DNA of 64,000 nt from Branchiostoma floridae. Its lineage: Eukaryota; Chordata; Leptocardii; Amphioxiformes; Branchiostomatidae. This document shows positions 36,801-46,558 of this stretch, piece by piece (within the stretch, counting starts at the first letter, position 1; the number at the start of each line of letters is the position of its first letter). The translations under genes and the position numbers were made by a program. The DNA lies in contig NC_049985.1 in assembly GCF_000003815.2 (NCBI RefSeq), forward strand, positions 6,937,177 through 7,001,176, in the 5' to 3' direction. The notes below the pieces were generated by a model that searched no databases, had not been told where the DNA came from, and worked only from the letters and a program-made list of their open reading frames with translations.

Positions 36801-39800
36801 TCTGCATTATTCATGGCCTACTTCAGATTTGTCTCAAGTTCTGATGACATATTTCTTATCTCCTATTCCAAGTGCCTTGAGGAATTGGTCCTAGAGGATA
36901 GGAGCCAGTAGCAAAGTCTTTTATCTTTTATTCTAAGTGCCTTGAGTAATAGGCCTACGAGGATAACACATACAGTTGAGTCTTCTATCATCTTAGATCT
37001 CACATCCACAAGAGGCCCAGCGCATATGTGACCCCATTTTCTTTCATCCTATATTATGGGGGCTTAACAATTCACGCTATTCAAATCCAAACAAGCCTGT
37101 CATATCTCCTGTCTTGGGGCCACTCAATCTACATGATTTAAAGGAGCGAGGACTAATTTCACTTCTTGGCTCAATGAAAGGCTATAATACAATGTACAGT
37201 ACCGACTACGTTTATGGTCCGGTCCCACGCGATTTACACGCGATTTAATCTCGATTAAAAGTCGTGCAAATCGCGATTAAAAGTCGTGCAAGTCGCGATT
37301 TGATCGCGATTGAATCGCGTGCGCTAATGAGCTGTAGCTATCTAATTAAAAATCTCGTGTCGTCTGTAAACGCGTTTACTCCCGGCACCCCGCCGACTCA
37401 AAACAAAAGGCTTTGTTCCGACTGCCCCGCCCCTTGGTCGGGCATTTCACCCACGAAATATTTTGTTCGTTAATGAGCAGTGTTTACTTTTGTAAATTTG
37501 CATGATACTTGTAAGTCGTCAATTTCACGTATTTGTTGATAATTGGTGAATAATACAGGGGCTGGACAGCGCCGCGGGTGTCGGCAATATTGTCCGAGGA
37601 CCGCTGAGGCTTTTTAGCTAAGATCGTAAAAGAAGTTCACAGTCAGCAAATTAATATATCGACATTCTCTCCTGGTACCGATTGCTCAGACTGAGTTAAA
37701 TTTCTATACTATATCTTGATTAGTAACTTTTCATTTTGCTGGTGTTGTGTTGTTGCTTTTTTATTTATCACGAAATGTGCATTTCTCGATAAATTTGAAC
37801 AGGCGTGTACACGTTACTGCTCGTCATCCAACACCGTCCAAAGGGTACGGATTTGCAAAACATCGGAGGAAAATTGCCAACAGCGATCATGTTCACAACG
37901 CTGGGTATGGAAATTGTGATAAGAAAACAGTCTCCCGATAGATATTTTCTGATATAAAATAAATGTCAATGATAAATCCAGAAAGCAACCCGAACTACGC
38001 AAAAGAAAATAGTCTTCATGGCTAGGTTTTTTCGTAAGCCTGTAAGGGGAAGACGATGATGTCAACCGTCGAAACAAGCGGGTTGTCGGCGAATATAGTC
38101 TCCTACTTACAGTTTTTGGCGGGTTATCTTCGTATAATTTTAGTGGAAGGCCAGCAAAAAGAGATACAAGTTCGATTCGCCACATTTCCCCGTAAAATAC
38201 GGCGTTACATTCCACCGAAAATTATGTGTATAAGCTGTACTGTACGTGACAGCAGAGAGCTGGGAAGAACTAGACGCGCGTGGGAAATGCAACTGGACGT
38301 GCGGTTACCATGGCGACAGCTCCGGCGGTAGCCCTCTGAAGTAGCGCCTGCCTGATTATGCGGCAAATCCAATCAACTTCCCTCCAATCACAGCCAGAAG
38401 CGGCGCTGACAAAGTGGTAACAACAAGAAGAAGCGTAGAACTAACGCGTTGTTGTGTTTTTTTTAATCATTTATCACGAAATGTGCATTCTTTGATAAAA
38501 TTTAACACGTTACTGCTCGGCCAGCGTCGTCCGCAAGGCATAGATAATTTTGCAAAACATCGGAGGGACTTTTCCGGCATCGATCATTCTCACATCGCTG
38601 AGTAAGAATTCTGTGAACAGTCTGTCGATAATCATTTCCAACTTGAAGAATGTGGTATTTTTTTACGGCATACTACAAAAGTCGTAACGGCAACCGAGCG
38701 GGTTGCCGGCAAAAATTGTCTCCTATTTACATTTTTAGGCGGGCTACTTTCGTCTAATTTTCGTGGAAGGTATATGATAAAATAATACAAGTTCGAATCT
38801 TTTGGACCCACAAAGGACTGACAGCATAAACACGATCGTCATCTAATATAAACGGAATTGCTGGATTGAAGACTATACACTGACATGAATGGACTACTAG
38901 TATTTATACGCATAAATTGACCGTTTTGCATGTATTTAAATATGAATAAAGGATATTGTGTTTGGTCATAACTTAATATTTCTAGGAACGTTGATACTCC
39001 TTGGTTCGGCATCGGCAGCTAATTTTCTAGGCTAGGAAAGTAGGATTCAGGTTTCCATCCGCCTGCTGATCGTCATGGTTACAAACTCGACAAACAAGAC
39101 TTACCTGTTCCTGACGGAGCTCTTGGGTCGGAACACAGCCATCGTACGATCCTGGTCGTCGAGCAGTCGACCGACGCAACCATACTCCAGGGCATACATT
39201 CTACTTTATGTGTTTTTTTTTTAAATCTTTTTGTTAATCGTGTTTTGTCTGCGTATCTGTTCAAACAAACATGTACCTGTTCTAACAATGTTGTGTTGGT
39301 GTAACTAACATAACTTCTACTATGTAGTTAGATATCGGTAGCTAATTTTCTAGGCTAGGAAAGTAGGATTCGGATTTCTATCCGCCGGTTTCCTGGACAT
39401 ACAGCTGATCGTCATGGTTGCAACTCGGCCAACAAGACCTACCTGTTCTGTTCCTGACCGCCTCGGACGTTCCTGGTCGTCGGGCAGTGGACCCACGCAA
39501 CCATATTCAAGGGGCATACGTCTTGGTTCGACACAGACAATTGTTATTTTGCCGAAAATTTCTTCATCAGTTATTGGTTTTCTTGTTGAGTATGTGATCA
39601 AGTTTTTCTAACCTGTCATTGATTCAGTTAAAAGTTGCGTTAGCGTTACTAACATTACTTCTACTTCTAGTATTTTACGTTTCTAAAATGAACATGTTTT
39701 TAGTCAGTTTATCTACAACTGTTATGCGCTGTTCAAAGAGGTTCACTCTTTTACTAAAAGGGCCCATACGTTTACGGTTGTTTTTCAGCAACATATAGAT

Positions 39801-42800
39801 ATATAAATTTAGCTGGTCGGGATACTACGAAGAGGGATTTGACCAATGAAATAGGTAAACACGATATATCATTGCCTTTGGAACATGAAAGGTAAGTTTA
39901 CTACCGATGTTATCGATCATCATTCGGCAGCTTCTACACCAGTCGGATCGTCATCATCTGTTCCGAATGTTGGAAAAACGGTAGGTTGTCCGTGAATATG
40001 AATATGTCCGTGTACAAACTTTAATAAATAAAGAAATTTTATACACTTAAACATTTAAAAACATTCTTAATTCATTGGTCGTGGCTCCTTTAATATGAAC
40101 CAGTTGGGAAATGAATTATAGAATTTGGAATACAGAATTTATAGATCATCCACCCCTGCGACATTGCCACAAAGTTCAAATATGACGTACGCTACCGCTG
40201 CGTGTGCAGTCTACGAAGTATTCTAATTAGTCTAGATCAGCTCTAGAAATCGTCAATAATACAAATAAAACAAAGTTAGATAAATCAAGTAGGTTGATAA
40301 AACCCCCTTGGATAAACCAAGAAAAAATAACCACATATTAAACACGGGGCTAGATCGGAGTAGAAAATAAACGCAGAATATTGCAACAGTCAACGTGGCC
40401 TTCTTCTGTGGGAACATACTTTCAAAGAACCCGCTCCTTGCCGTGCATGTGTCAATCAAATTGAGCAGCACGTCAGACCAGACCAGACCAAATTCTGGAG
40501 GTTTACAATGTAATTTTTCTACAAGTTTACCAGCACCGTAACAGTTACGTCAATCGTGTACTTACACACACTAAACAATCTAAACAGCTGTTGATTTTAT
40601 CGCAACGATATAAGTTTCATATTTGCGCTCAAATAACCCAATCTTCCACAACCTGTCCCACGTTCTGGACCCCACACAAACCGTGTACACGTCTAAATGT
40701 AATATGATATGCTAGTAGTCGCGCCGTGGCGAACTTTAGGAAGGTTGGAATATTTATAAACAGGTCACGTTCCACCGGAGGCGGGGCGGCGCTTGAAGTT
40801 CGGATGTATACGTAGATACTTACATGTAGTATCTGCCGGTCGAAGCCTGTTTACTTGGTAGTGAGACCGCCAGGATTTTGTACGACTACACTGGTCGCAC
40901 TGGACATTCCTTGTTGTTCATTCTGAAACTGAAAGACTAGTGTACTTACCTATCAGTTCGGAACGTGATTAACTTGTCTTCACTTTCATCGATAGATAAG
41001 AAATGCAAACACAGACTATTGTAGCTATTTACAGTGGCAAGTATCGTGTAGTGTGGGCGAATTTGATATCGCTACACCAGCGTACAAATAATGCAACAAC
41101 AGAAATAGGACACAAATAATTCAACATAGAGTCGGTAGGTTTTCTTCGGGTGGTCCTGACACTGGCCGCGGTAGCGGGCCATCCTCGTCACGCATGGTCA
41201 GACAGAAGCAGAATTTACTCCATGTTTTCTGATTTAGAAAAACACATCTTGCCATTCTTGGGAAAAAAACAATTTATTTGATGTTTTCTTGTCATGTACG
41301 TATAAGATTCAAACTTGCACTACACAGTCGGTTCCTCAAAATTGTAGCAAATCTTCCGAGAAAGAACGTGGTAGGTTAGGTAGCGGCGCGGGTGCGAGGT
41401 CGCACCATACATTTTGTATCTTCGGAAGGATTTGTTCCGGTACGTGACCCTGGCGCTAGCCACGGCAGCGCCGAAAGATCGGGGTCCAGTAAAAGCATAC
41501 TTTGCCATATATTCTGCTTAAGAAAAAGACACCTTTGTGGAAATTTATTTCTTATTCTTTAATTTTCACGTATCAAATTTAAACATGTGCGGAACAGTCG
41601 GTTTCTCAAAATTGTAGCAAATCTTCGGAATGATTTGTTCCGGTACGTGACCCTGGCGCTAGCCACGGCAGCGCCGAAAGATCGGGGTCCAGTAAAAGCA
41701 TACTTTGCCATATTCTGCTTAAGAAAAACACACTTTTGTGGAAATTTATTTGTTTTTCTTTAATTTTCACGTATCAGATTTAAACATGTGCGGAACAGTC
41801 GGTTCCTCAAAATTGCAGCAAATCTTCCAGAAATATCGTGGTTGGGAGCGGCGCGGGTGCGTTCTAGACTGCGAGGTTATGCGTTTAGTTCAGAAACAAA
41901 TTGGGAAATTGGGCGTGATACGTTCTCCGCCCTCCGCGCGGGGGTCTGCATATGAAAAGAAGCCGATTTCTGCCAAACCCCGAACTTTGGACGGCACGGG
42001 CGTGTCTAGAAAATGTTTATGAAAAGAAGAGGCGTGTCTGAAATCTATTCATTGATCGTCTAAACGCGGTTAGACGTGATTTCATGCATATCAGACGCGG
42101 GTACACGCATATCTAATCGCGTTTTAACCGAGAATTGCACGAGTTTTGATCGCGATTTACACGAGATGTAATCGCGACTTGCACGACTTTTGCACGCAAT
42201 TAAATCGCGTTCAGACCGGACCATAAACGTAGTCGGTACTGTACATGTATAAAGAGGAGAGGTAACATGTAAAAGAAGTGGATAGAGGTACAGAAGCTGT
42301 AAACCATAACTTTAGTTTGTTTGTTTTCTTGCATACATCCATGGTGTAGAATGGAGTAGCTAGGCTAATGGACACATTCTCCAAGCAGAAGTTGGGTTGT
42401 AGTAGATGTCAGATTTTTACTGCTCGCTCCCCTCACACAAGCAGGTATTGAAATACTTTTTGGCAACATATGAGGGGAGCAAGCTGGTAAAAATCCTGAC
42501 ATCTACTATCTCCATGACCCAACCTTAGCTTGGAGAACAGTTCTTAAGCACCTTACATGACTTTGCTCACTCCATACAGGTGTACATATGGGAACCTGAC
42601 TTTGGTTGGGGAGGTAAAAGGAGGTGGAAGGAGAGGGATGGGTTCAAACCTTTTAATACCATGCCCTACAGCTAGACACTGTGGATAGCAACCCACTGCA
42701 CTACTGTCTCAAAAGATATAACTCCGGAAACACCCCTCCCGGACACAAAATTCGACCTGCCGGGTCAAGTTCAAACACGACAAGGCCCAAAGTCAATCCT

Positions 42801-43224
42801 ACGCAACAGGCAACAACCCCCCACCCATGCACCAAAAATCGTCGCAATGGCGCGTATCGTTCCGGACACACAGCGCCAAACGTGCCCCAAAAACACAAAA
42901 AATGCCACCTTCAATGTCAAGGTCAAGCGCCAGGAGGCCCAAAATCACACCTGAGTGTCAGGCTACCACCCCCAACCCACGTACCAAAAATCGTCGTGCT
43001 CGCACCATCCGTTCACGAGATACAGCGCCCTACATCCCCGGCTACCGAAAAGTTTCCACCAGCATCAAAACCATACCTGCATACATGCAGGTAAAAAGCT
43101 ATGGGACTACCTTTACCTATGTAATGAAGCAAAGAAAAGAAAAGTTTTGGTTTTTGAATACTTACCCTGGTTCCTCTGCTTCGTAACTGTACAATGCTTT
43201 TGCACATGGATGTGGTGTGTTGGT
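17276..43224 (-). CDS. SH3RF: POSH/SH3RF scaffold E3 ubiquitin ligase, sixteen 3' exons (850 aa); RING exon not in view
   Basis: Exons in transcript order: 43166-43224, 36179-36395, 31711-31806, 31358-31389, 30973-31017, 30461-30646, 29013-29136, 24502-24573, 23922-23998, 22390-22560, 21584-21797, 20941-21210, 19362-19760, 18720-18928, 17871-18083 and 17276-17444 (TAG). Their lengths sum to 2553 nt and every phase joins. Four SH3 domains (about residues 8-62, 70-124, 304-360, 795-850) are linked by Ser/Pro/Ala-rich stretches with the conserved landmarks KRHSF and [20 protein letters not shown]. This order is diagnostic of POSH (SH3RF1/SH3RF3), a RING ligase and scaffold that links Rac-GTP to the MLK-MKK4/7-JNK cascade. 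The RING domain should precede residue 1 here but I find none up to 64000. Whether this is the single pre-duplication orthologue of vertebrate SH3RF1/2/3 needs a tree. Confidence 0.95.
17871..18083 (-). CDS. SH3RF: SH3RF linker exon before SH3-4
   Basis: Encodes [20 protein letters not shown], then [12 protein letters not shown] (a conserved KASSLDS-like site), an Asn run and an Ala run. Acceptor TTCCTGCCAG, donor GTGAGT. Confidence 0.9.
18330..18715. mobile_element. Penelope-like fragments, copies D and B, with an inverted pair
   Basis: Copy D (18341-18415) starts CATCGAAACGTCAGCTAAGG. An inverted partner follows at about 18425-18480: AACTGGTTGTGTAAAAGA on one side and its complement on the other. 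Copy B (18490-18715) carries the most complete hammerhead-like core (18574-18640). All lie in the SH3RF intron between 18083 and 18720. Confidence 0.55.
18720..18928 (-). CDS. SH3RF: SH3RF linker exon, basic then Pro-rich
   Basis: Begins [20 protein letters not shown], the counterpart of the basic LLKLLSGAS block of vertebrate POSH, then [20 protein letters not shown]. Acceptor TTCTGCAG, donor GTAAGG. Confidence 0.9.
19362..19760 (-). CDS. SH3RF: SH3RF long linker exon, Pro/Gln-rich
   Basis: 133 codons, [20 protein letters not shown] to [11 protein letters not shown], with a Pro-rich stretch that could bind other SH3 domains. The donor is taken as GTAAGC at 19361; a GTGTAAG two bases away is weaker and would break the frame. 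Confidence 0.85.
19795..20007. mobile_element. MITE with ATACTGTAAATGC ends
   Basis: ATACTGTAAATGCA at 19795 is inverted as TGCATTTACAGTAT ending at 20007. Inside are several GTTCGCGG / CCGCGGTGG words in both directions. A related piece is near 49025-49110 and weaker ones at 36000-36090 and 48085-48140. A TA target is possible (Tc1/mariner-like), not proven. Confidence 0.7.
20008..20940 (-). other. SH3RF intron between 19760 and 20941: no further features seen
   Basis: Apart from the MITE at 19795-20007 the intron is AT-rich with short direct words such as TTACAAAAAATGGTA repeated near 20300 and 20510. No coding signal. Confidence 0.5.
20941..21210 (-). CDS. SH3RF: SH3RF linker exon, Pro/Ser/Gln-rich
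   Basis: 90 codons starting [20 protein letters not shown] and ending [14 protein letters not shown]. Acceptor CTTTCTCCAG, donor GTCAGT. GC-rich compared with its flanking introns. Confidence 0.85.
21584..21797 (-). CDS. SH3RF: SH3RF low-complexity Ser/Thr/Pro exon
   Basis: 71 codons of [20 protein letters not shown]-like sequence, ending [12 protein letters not shown]. Acceptor ATATCACAG, donor GTGGGA. The acceptor region has been duplicated upstream in the intron (21968-22185). Confidence 0.85.
21782..22185. repeat. SH3RF: tandem duplication of an SH3RF exon start and its upstream intron
   Basis: GTGCTGGTCACAGCTCTGTG with TATCAC at 21783 recurs at 21968, and the following about 180 bp stays alignable (GCAGCTTGGTG, GACTGTAT, TTTGATGTTTGGGACTG). 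The duplicated part includes the splice acceptor and the first bases of exon 21584-21797, so a decoy acceptor lies upstream in the transcript. Confidence 0.8.
22390..22560 (-). CDS. SH3RF: SH3RF exon: SH3-3
   Basis: A single exon carries the whole domain: [37 protein letters not shown] and [12 protein letters not shown]. Conserved SH3 ligand-pocket residues are present (YSYKP, the DGW Trp, the P-x-x-Y of FPGNYV). Confidence 0.96.
23922..23998 (-). CDS. SH3RF: SH3RF linker exon before SH3-3
   Basis: Encodes [20 protein letters not shown] then QGPSN and the first two bases of the Val of VYVAKYSY. Acceptor AATTTGCAG, donor GTAAGT. The join to SH3-3 (SNVYVA, compare SVYVA in vertebrates) confirms it. 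Confidence 0.88.
24502..24573 (-). CDS. SH3RF: SH3RF linker exon, Ala-rich
   Basis: 24 codons: [16 protein letters not shown] then APSPGTAT, matching in place the Ala-rich linker before SH3-3 of POSH. Acceptor CCCTCCAG, donor GTGAGT. Phase 0 on both sides, so it could be skipped without a frame change. Confidence 0.75.
24780..24845. repeat. (GT)n microsatellite
   Basis: About 65 bp of nearly pure GT with two TCTG interruptions, at the edge of a dispersed repeat (24846-24985). Confidence 0.95.
24846..24985. repeat. dispersed repeat, copy 1 (others at 26105-26310 and 59050-59255)
   Basis: The three share the order: TG/GTTT-rich start, ACAGCATAA or equivalent, a GTGGAT..ATATTTGG block, a GTCAAGTTTGAC-like block, then GCTTTCTRYAGTA and a CAGRACTTCCTGTTT-type end. 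This is a medium-copy element of unknown family. Confidence 0.55.
25209..25675. repeat. three tandem units of about 164 bp
   Basis: Units begin AAGAAGTCATCCCTA at about 25211, 25376 and 25538 and contain AAACAAGAGCAAGCCTATGC and GGCTGCTCCTTGACATGA. The third has an internal deletion. It lies in the SH3RF intron 24574-29012. Confidence 0.88.
25965..26100 (+). mobile_element. Penelope-like fragment, copy C
   Basis: Contains GAGGCAGAACTCCAGTCAGA, then CTGATGA (a perfect hammerhead 5' core), a GTGTC/GACAC stem, then a decayed CATTAC where CGAAAC is expected. It continues into the AACTGATTGCGTAACAGAA tail shared with copies B and D. Confidence 0.5.
26105..26310. repeat. dispersed repeat, copy 2
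   Basis: Same element as 59050-59255: the ends CTATCTCATGTTCTGGACAT and ATATCTCATGTTCTTGACAT match in order after a shared GGCTTTCTATAGTACTG-type block. Confidence 0.55.
26968..29012 (-). repeat. SH3RF: minisatellite of about 24 exon-end/splice-donor units in SH3RF
   Basis: Read on the gene strand, each unit has CCAGTGCACCATCC, a few TCA/TCT triplets, CACCTCCTACTGTACAG, then GTAAGAACC and several ACACCTGTCACACCTGT words. The first part is the 3' end of exon 29013-29136 and its donor. Spacing varies from about 65 to 110 bp. Nearly all units keep GTAAG or GTAAGG; two read TACTGGTAAG. Units at the far end (26968-27180) are degraded. About 410 bp (27700-28110) recur almost unchanged 690 bp away (28390-28800), showing recent block duplication. 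Confidence 0.92.
29013..29136 (-). CDS. SH3RF: SH3RF exon RHSMEIS..., progenitor of the adjacent minisatellite
   Basis: After joining AG|G it reads [20 protein letters not shown], conserved in POSH, then [22 protein letters not shown], followed by the donor GTAAGA. The last 35 nt of the exon together with the donor are the core of the tandem array immediately downstream (26968-29012). Confidence 0.93.
29950..29990. repeat. perfect 19-bp hairpin, 3-nt loop
   Basis: TTTCCCAATCTCTCTCATT at 29950-29968 is exactly inverted at 29972-29990. It lies in the SH3RF intron between 29136 and 30461. It is too short for a microRNA precursor. Confidence 0.85.
30461..30646 (-). CDS. SH3RF: SH3RF linker exon with the KRHSF motif
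   Basis: 62 codons, Ser/Pro-rich, ending [20 protein letters not shown] then ASHPQSNHR; the KKRHSFTSLT-type block is conserved in POSH proteins and is basic with a candidate phosphorylation serine. Acceptor CTTCCTGTAG, donor GTGAGG. Confidence 0.9.
30973..31017 (-). CDS. SH3RF: SH3RF small linker exon (45 nt)
   Basis: Encodes [15 protein letters not shown] after joining AG|G. Acceptor TTTACAACAG, donor GTAAGT. It is not strongly conserved in sequence; it is supported by phase and splice sites. Confidence 0.75.
31358..31389 (-). CDS. SH3RF: SH3RF micro-exon (32 nt)
   Basis: Encodes [10 protein letters not shown] plus two bases, matching the NSAAKQLIE segment after SH3-2 of vertebrate POSH. 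It sits between TTTCCTCTTGCAG and GTAAAT. It is needed to bring the next exon into frame, which supports it independently. Confidence 0.85.
31711..31806 (-). CDS. SH3RF: SH3RF exon: second half of SH3-2
   Basis: 32 codons, [18 protein letters not shown] through GIFPISFVE, almost identical to vertebrate POSH SH3-2. The acceptor is TTTTACCGCAG and the donor GTAAGT. Phase 0 on both sides. Confidence 0.95.
32057..33145. mobile_element. 1.09-kb hAT-like transposon, non-autonomous
   Basis: The termini are TAGTGGTGCGTACCG and the exact inverse CGGTACGCACCACTA, flanked by a perfect 8-bp duplication GTCCTCAC (32049-32056 and 33146-33153). These are hAT hallmarks. Subterminal zones are full of TCCGGTTCAGGTCCGGAC-like repeats in both directions. 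No transposase frame is present. It lies in the SH3RF intron between 31807 and 36178. Confidence 0.88.
33985..34400. repeat. three tandem units of about 145 bp
   Basis: CAACCTTGTACACACTTA with TCACCGATTC-type continuation recurs three times (about 34048, 34199 and 34340), with TCTGCTATCAAATTT and GTGAGAGGAAGGT between. Divergence is moderate. Confidence 0.85.
35138..35857. mobile_element. TTAA-flanked transposon with long inverted repeats
   Basis: Arms of about 165 bp (35138-35302 and 35697-35857) are near-identical inverses, starting AGGAAAGCATCAGAAAATCT and running to the GGCCGATGACGTAAT region. TTAA lies on both sides (35134-35137 and 35858-35861). TTAA targets are used by piggyBac and Kolobok transposons. 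The middle (35303-35696) has no transposase. Confidence 0.85.
36179..36395 (-). CDS. SH3RF: SH3RF exon: rest of SH3-1 and first half of SH3-2
   Basis: 72 codons starting [10 protein letters not shown] and including [20 protein letters not shown], the peptide-binding core (RT/n-Src Trp and the FFPVSYV strand) of SH3-1, then KAKYKFDV...DCLTFEK opening SH3-2. The donor is GTAAAG at 36178. Confidence 0.93.
37193..42245. mobile_element. 5-kb transposon with terminal inverted repeats and internal duplications
   Basis: TGTACAGTACCGACTACGTT continues to a 32-bp perfect inverted match between 37193-37224 and 42214-42245. Inside each end are clusters of TCGCGATTAAAAGTCGTGCA-like repeats in alternating orientation, typical of transposase-binding subterminal arrays. 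If the TA at 37195 and 42242 is the target, the element is CAGT...ACTG, 5045 bp. Internal duplications: 37740-37930 with 38455-38620; 39005-39125 with 39330-39465; 41320-41510 with 41600-41735 and 41785-41870. No long open frame exists, so it is a non-autonomous or decayed element. Confidence 0.85.
42376..42538. mobile_element. MITE, CTCCAAGCAGA family
   Basis: ATTCTCCAAGCAGAAGTTGG at 42376 is inverted as CCAACCTTAGCTTGGAGAAC ending at 42538. An inner pair, GTAGATGTCAG.TTTTTA and its inverse, extends the hairpin. Relatives at 46559-46721 and near 5393. Confidence 0.75.
42730..43090. repeat. C-rich repeat with two related units
   Basis: AGGCCCAAAGTCAATCCTAC...ACCAAAAATCGTCG...CACAGCGCC (from about 42783) is echoed by AGGCCCAAAATCACACCTGA...ACCAAAAATCGTCG...TACAGCGCC (from about 42934). 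The strong C bias and open frames on both strands come from composition; I do not read it as a gene. Confidence 0.6.
43166..43224 (-). CDS. SH3RF: SH3RF exon: linker and first half of SH3-1
   Basis: A 59-nt exon bordered by ATTACAG and GTAAGT. It encodes [20 protein letters not shown], where ALYSY is the ALYDY motif of SH3-1. It ends in phase 2, completed by the T opening exon 36179-36395. A 6.8-kb intron with a 5-kb transposon therefore interrupts this SH3 domain. Confidence 0.9.
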
Positions 43225-46200
43225 CTGTAATGGTAGAAGGAAAAATCATAGTTAATAAACCTTACTGAATAATAAACTGAACATTTCAGTTTACAGCATA
43301 TAGTTTACAGAACATTTTTGACAATCAAATTTCTTAATGATATCAATGCAAGCAGGAAATCTTACTAGTAAAATATTAACATCAAAAAAGTGAAACTACA
43401 GCCACTTCTTACTTCTTAGTTTTTCATTCTTCACTACTAGGGGCCCCAAACTACACTACATACCCTCTGCCCCATGGGCTATTGAACATTGAAAAATCTC
43501 AACTCTAACTTACTAAGTCTAACATGTCTAGGACAAGAGGTACATAAGATATGCTGTTCACAAACATACAAACACATACACACATATACACATGTGCGCA
43601 AACACACACACACACACACACAAACAGTGAAACACAATTCCATTTTTAAGTTTATTTTTACATTCATTTATCTTTTCTGCATCACCACATGGCAAATAGC
43701 CAGCTGACTGGACTTGGATGATATGACACAATGCTGAAATAATACCCCTTGTCTAATTGAAAAGCAGATTGACTCCCCTAGCTAACTGTACAGTCATGCA
43801 TCAAATCAAAGAACACAGAAGAATTCTTGTCCTGGACTTTTTCCAAATTGGCATTCACTGTTTGGAGTTAAGGCAACACAGTCTTGGATGATACCTGCAT
43901 GTGCATCAATTTTCATCTGTTTCCGAGAAAAAAAAAACTTGCAACCATACAGTAAATCCTGTAAAGACGCTGCAAAAATGAGCAAATATGCCACAGACTG
44001 GTATCAACCGTTCCATACAAACGAGTAAAATCTTACAAAAGTTCAAGAAAATGTGAAAGAACAAGAATGTTTGTTATTGTTTGGCATACCTAGCTCTATG
44101 TTCAGTCATTTTGTTTAACTTTCCTGACAACTTAAATTTCACAATGAAGGCAACCTTATCTTTCTGGATCATCTTTTTTTTTTTTTTGCAAGCTAGCATC
44201 GGTTATGAGGTGCCCAGACGATGCCATCCATATCATCAAATCAGTATGGCCGAAGTGCCAAGTTTTTCCCAGGCTTGGTGGAAACCCTACCAGGTAAGCA
44301 GCTGAAAGTTAAGCCTGTCAACATTATTTCCCATGGCTACACAACAATTTGGCCTCCAGTTTAGAACAACAGCGGTGGCCAGTGCTGGTATGTTGTGTCC
44401 AATTGAGATAAAGGTGGGCTGAAAAACCGTTGGAGTGGAGTGTTGGCAAGTTTTGATGGGAGGTTTGCAGGTAATAGACCGATTCCATAGCTCTATACAC
44501 CTTCCTCAAAATGTAGACATGCATTTTAATAAAAAAGATTAAAGATACATGTATGTGTATTTGACAAACATGCAGCAGCTCTCTCATTGGTCTCATGTAT
44601 TTAAGGTGTGAGGTCAACACCAAAAACATGAAAATTAATCACTTAAACAAGACGTCAGGCACAAAAGAACCAACACCAGAGGTTCTGCTGCAGTACCAAG
44701 GTTAGCCCCCAGGAGGCCAAAACTCAATCTTGACAAAAACTAATACCTCCATTTTCCAAGGAGGTAAATATTGCATGATTCACAGTATCCCTGAAGTGAG
44801 GCTTGTTTAGGACCTGTTCATAATAGGTTAGTACCCAGCCCACACCTGGACCCCTTAGGGGATAGTAAGTACACACAGTGAAGTCCAATCGAAACAAAGA
44901 TTACCCAGCTTCTCTTGACAACCACTGACAGAAAAATGCAAGATGCTGTTTACAACTTTCAAGGCAGACGAGACCCTTGAATAACAATATACCTGGCTAG
45001 TGCATTTTAGACTACTGGCCCATCATGAGCTATTTGCAATCACCATACAAACTAAGTTGAGGACTGGTACCCTTAATCTAACCTAATGTAATATTAATGG
45101 TACTTTATGTAATGGTACTTTAAGCTACTTGTATACTATAATAATGTCAAAAATGTGAAAAAATGATGAAATGACCCTACAAGCTTGCCCAAATCCTTTA
45201 AGCACCCCTCCTCCCCCTGGGTACCCTCAGAATGCCAACTTTTTTGTCACATCTTTAATTTAGTTTAAAATCCCTTTTCCATGGATGGACCACGAGTCCA
45301 AGACCCCACCTTTTTAAAACATCCTCCTGATAGCTAACTTCAATACCTCACTATAAAGTAACCTAAAGCAGAAAGCCTGGTCTGAACCCTGAATTGGACC
45401 GTCTCCAGGACACATTTTCCTTTCTCACAGTTGGACTGTCAGGTTTCTACTGTGCGTGCAGGAAGATCTCCTCTGCTCAAAAGAAGACTAAAGCTTTGCT
45501 GACAAACAGATCGACTGACCGTGCCCTTAATATGTTGGATAAACTGTGCCACACAAGGGCGGAGTGTGTACCAAACACGCAGGTGTGATGCTGGCTCTCT
45601 GAGCTGGAAAAAATGCAGATTGACCTGGAATGACCCATGCTGTTTGTCCTAATACCTGTCACCTTAAAGGCATAGGTAGTAAATATTGTGTATATAGTAA
45701 CAGCCCTGAAAAAATTAGGGTCGACAGGTCGAGATTCTCTTTCTTTATCATTCTTAGATTTCAGCCAAAGTGATACAACAAATACAGTTCAACAATACAT
45801 CAGGACATTGGTATTGAAAATGATATTGTAATTATACAGACTGATTACATTGTAAAAGTACAAATATATTCATTAACTGAACAAAGCAGGACTACAATGC
45901 TTACAACACATTCCTGCATCAACTGTTCAAAGAAAGTCTGTAAGTAAATTTTCAAGACTGTCTATATTCTATCTATTTTGAAATTCTAAACATGCAGATG
46001 TCAGACAAAAATTTTACATCCCTTGTTGGCCCCAAACTGGCCAGGGTTGGCAGATTTTTGCAAGGGTTGGTCAGGTGACCAAAAACACAACGCTTTTTTC
46101 GAAGGCCCAACTGTCAAAAGCACAGACAAGAGAAGGAGCTGGTGACAAATTGCCTTGTGAATGGGGGTGCTACAGGTGTGGTCAGGAACAATGCCTCCCC

Positions 46201-46558
46201 ACCACCTGGAGTGGGCCATAACAATCATCACCTTGTTTTATTTCACTCCTGAGGGAAGCTTTCCAGGGCCAAAGCCTCTTGAAGCATCCTCGCCTAGACA
46301 AGACGGAAACATTCTCTTATGGTTAATCACCTCAGATAGCCTAAAACACCTGGTGTTAGTCCTAAACACTAGCTTCTCTGTTCTGGTGTTTTGTTTTCCC
46401 CTTCTTCTCCTCTCACTGGTCACAGACAAGTTCAAAAGCATCTTGGCCCTGATTCAAAGAAGATGCACAGACTAGAACCAAGCCTAGTGTTGATGTTTTC
46501 TGCACCTGGGGAACACTGTAGACCTTGCTGAAGACTTGCTCGCCCTCATGGCTTTAGT

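Noticed and set aside
37716-38605. Two related short frames as paralogous small genes
   Set aside because: They are internal duplications of the 5-kb transposon with no start context, splice support or known domain.
42681-43094. 137-residue plus-strand frame
   Set aside because: It lies in a C-rich two-unit repeat; overlapping frames on both strands are open for the same compositional reason.
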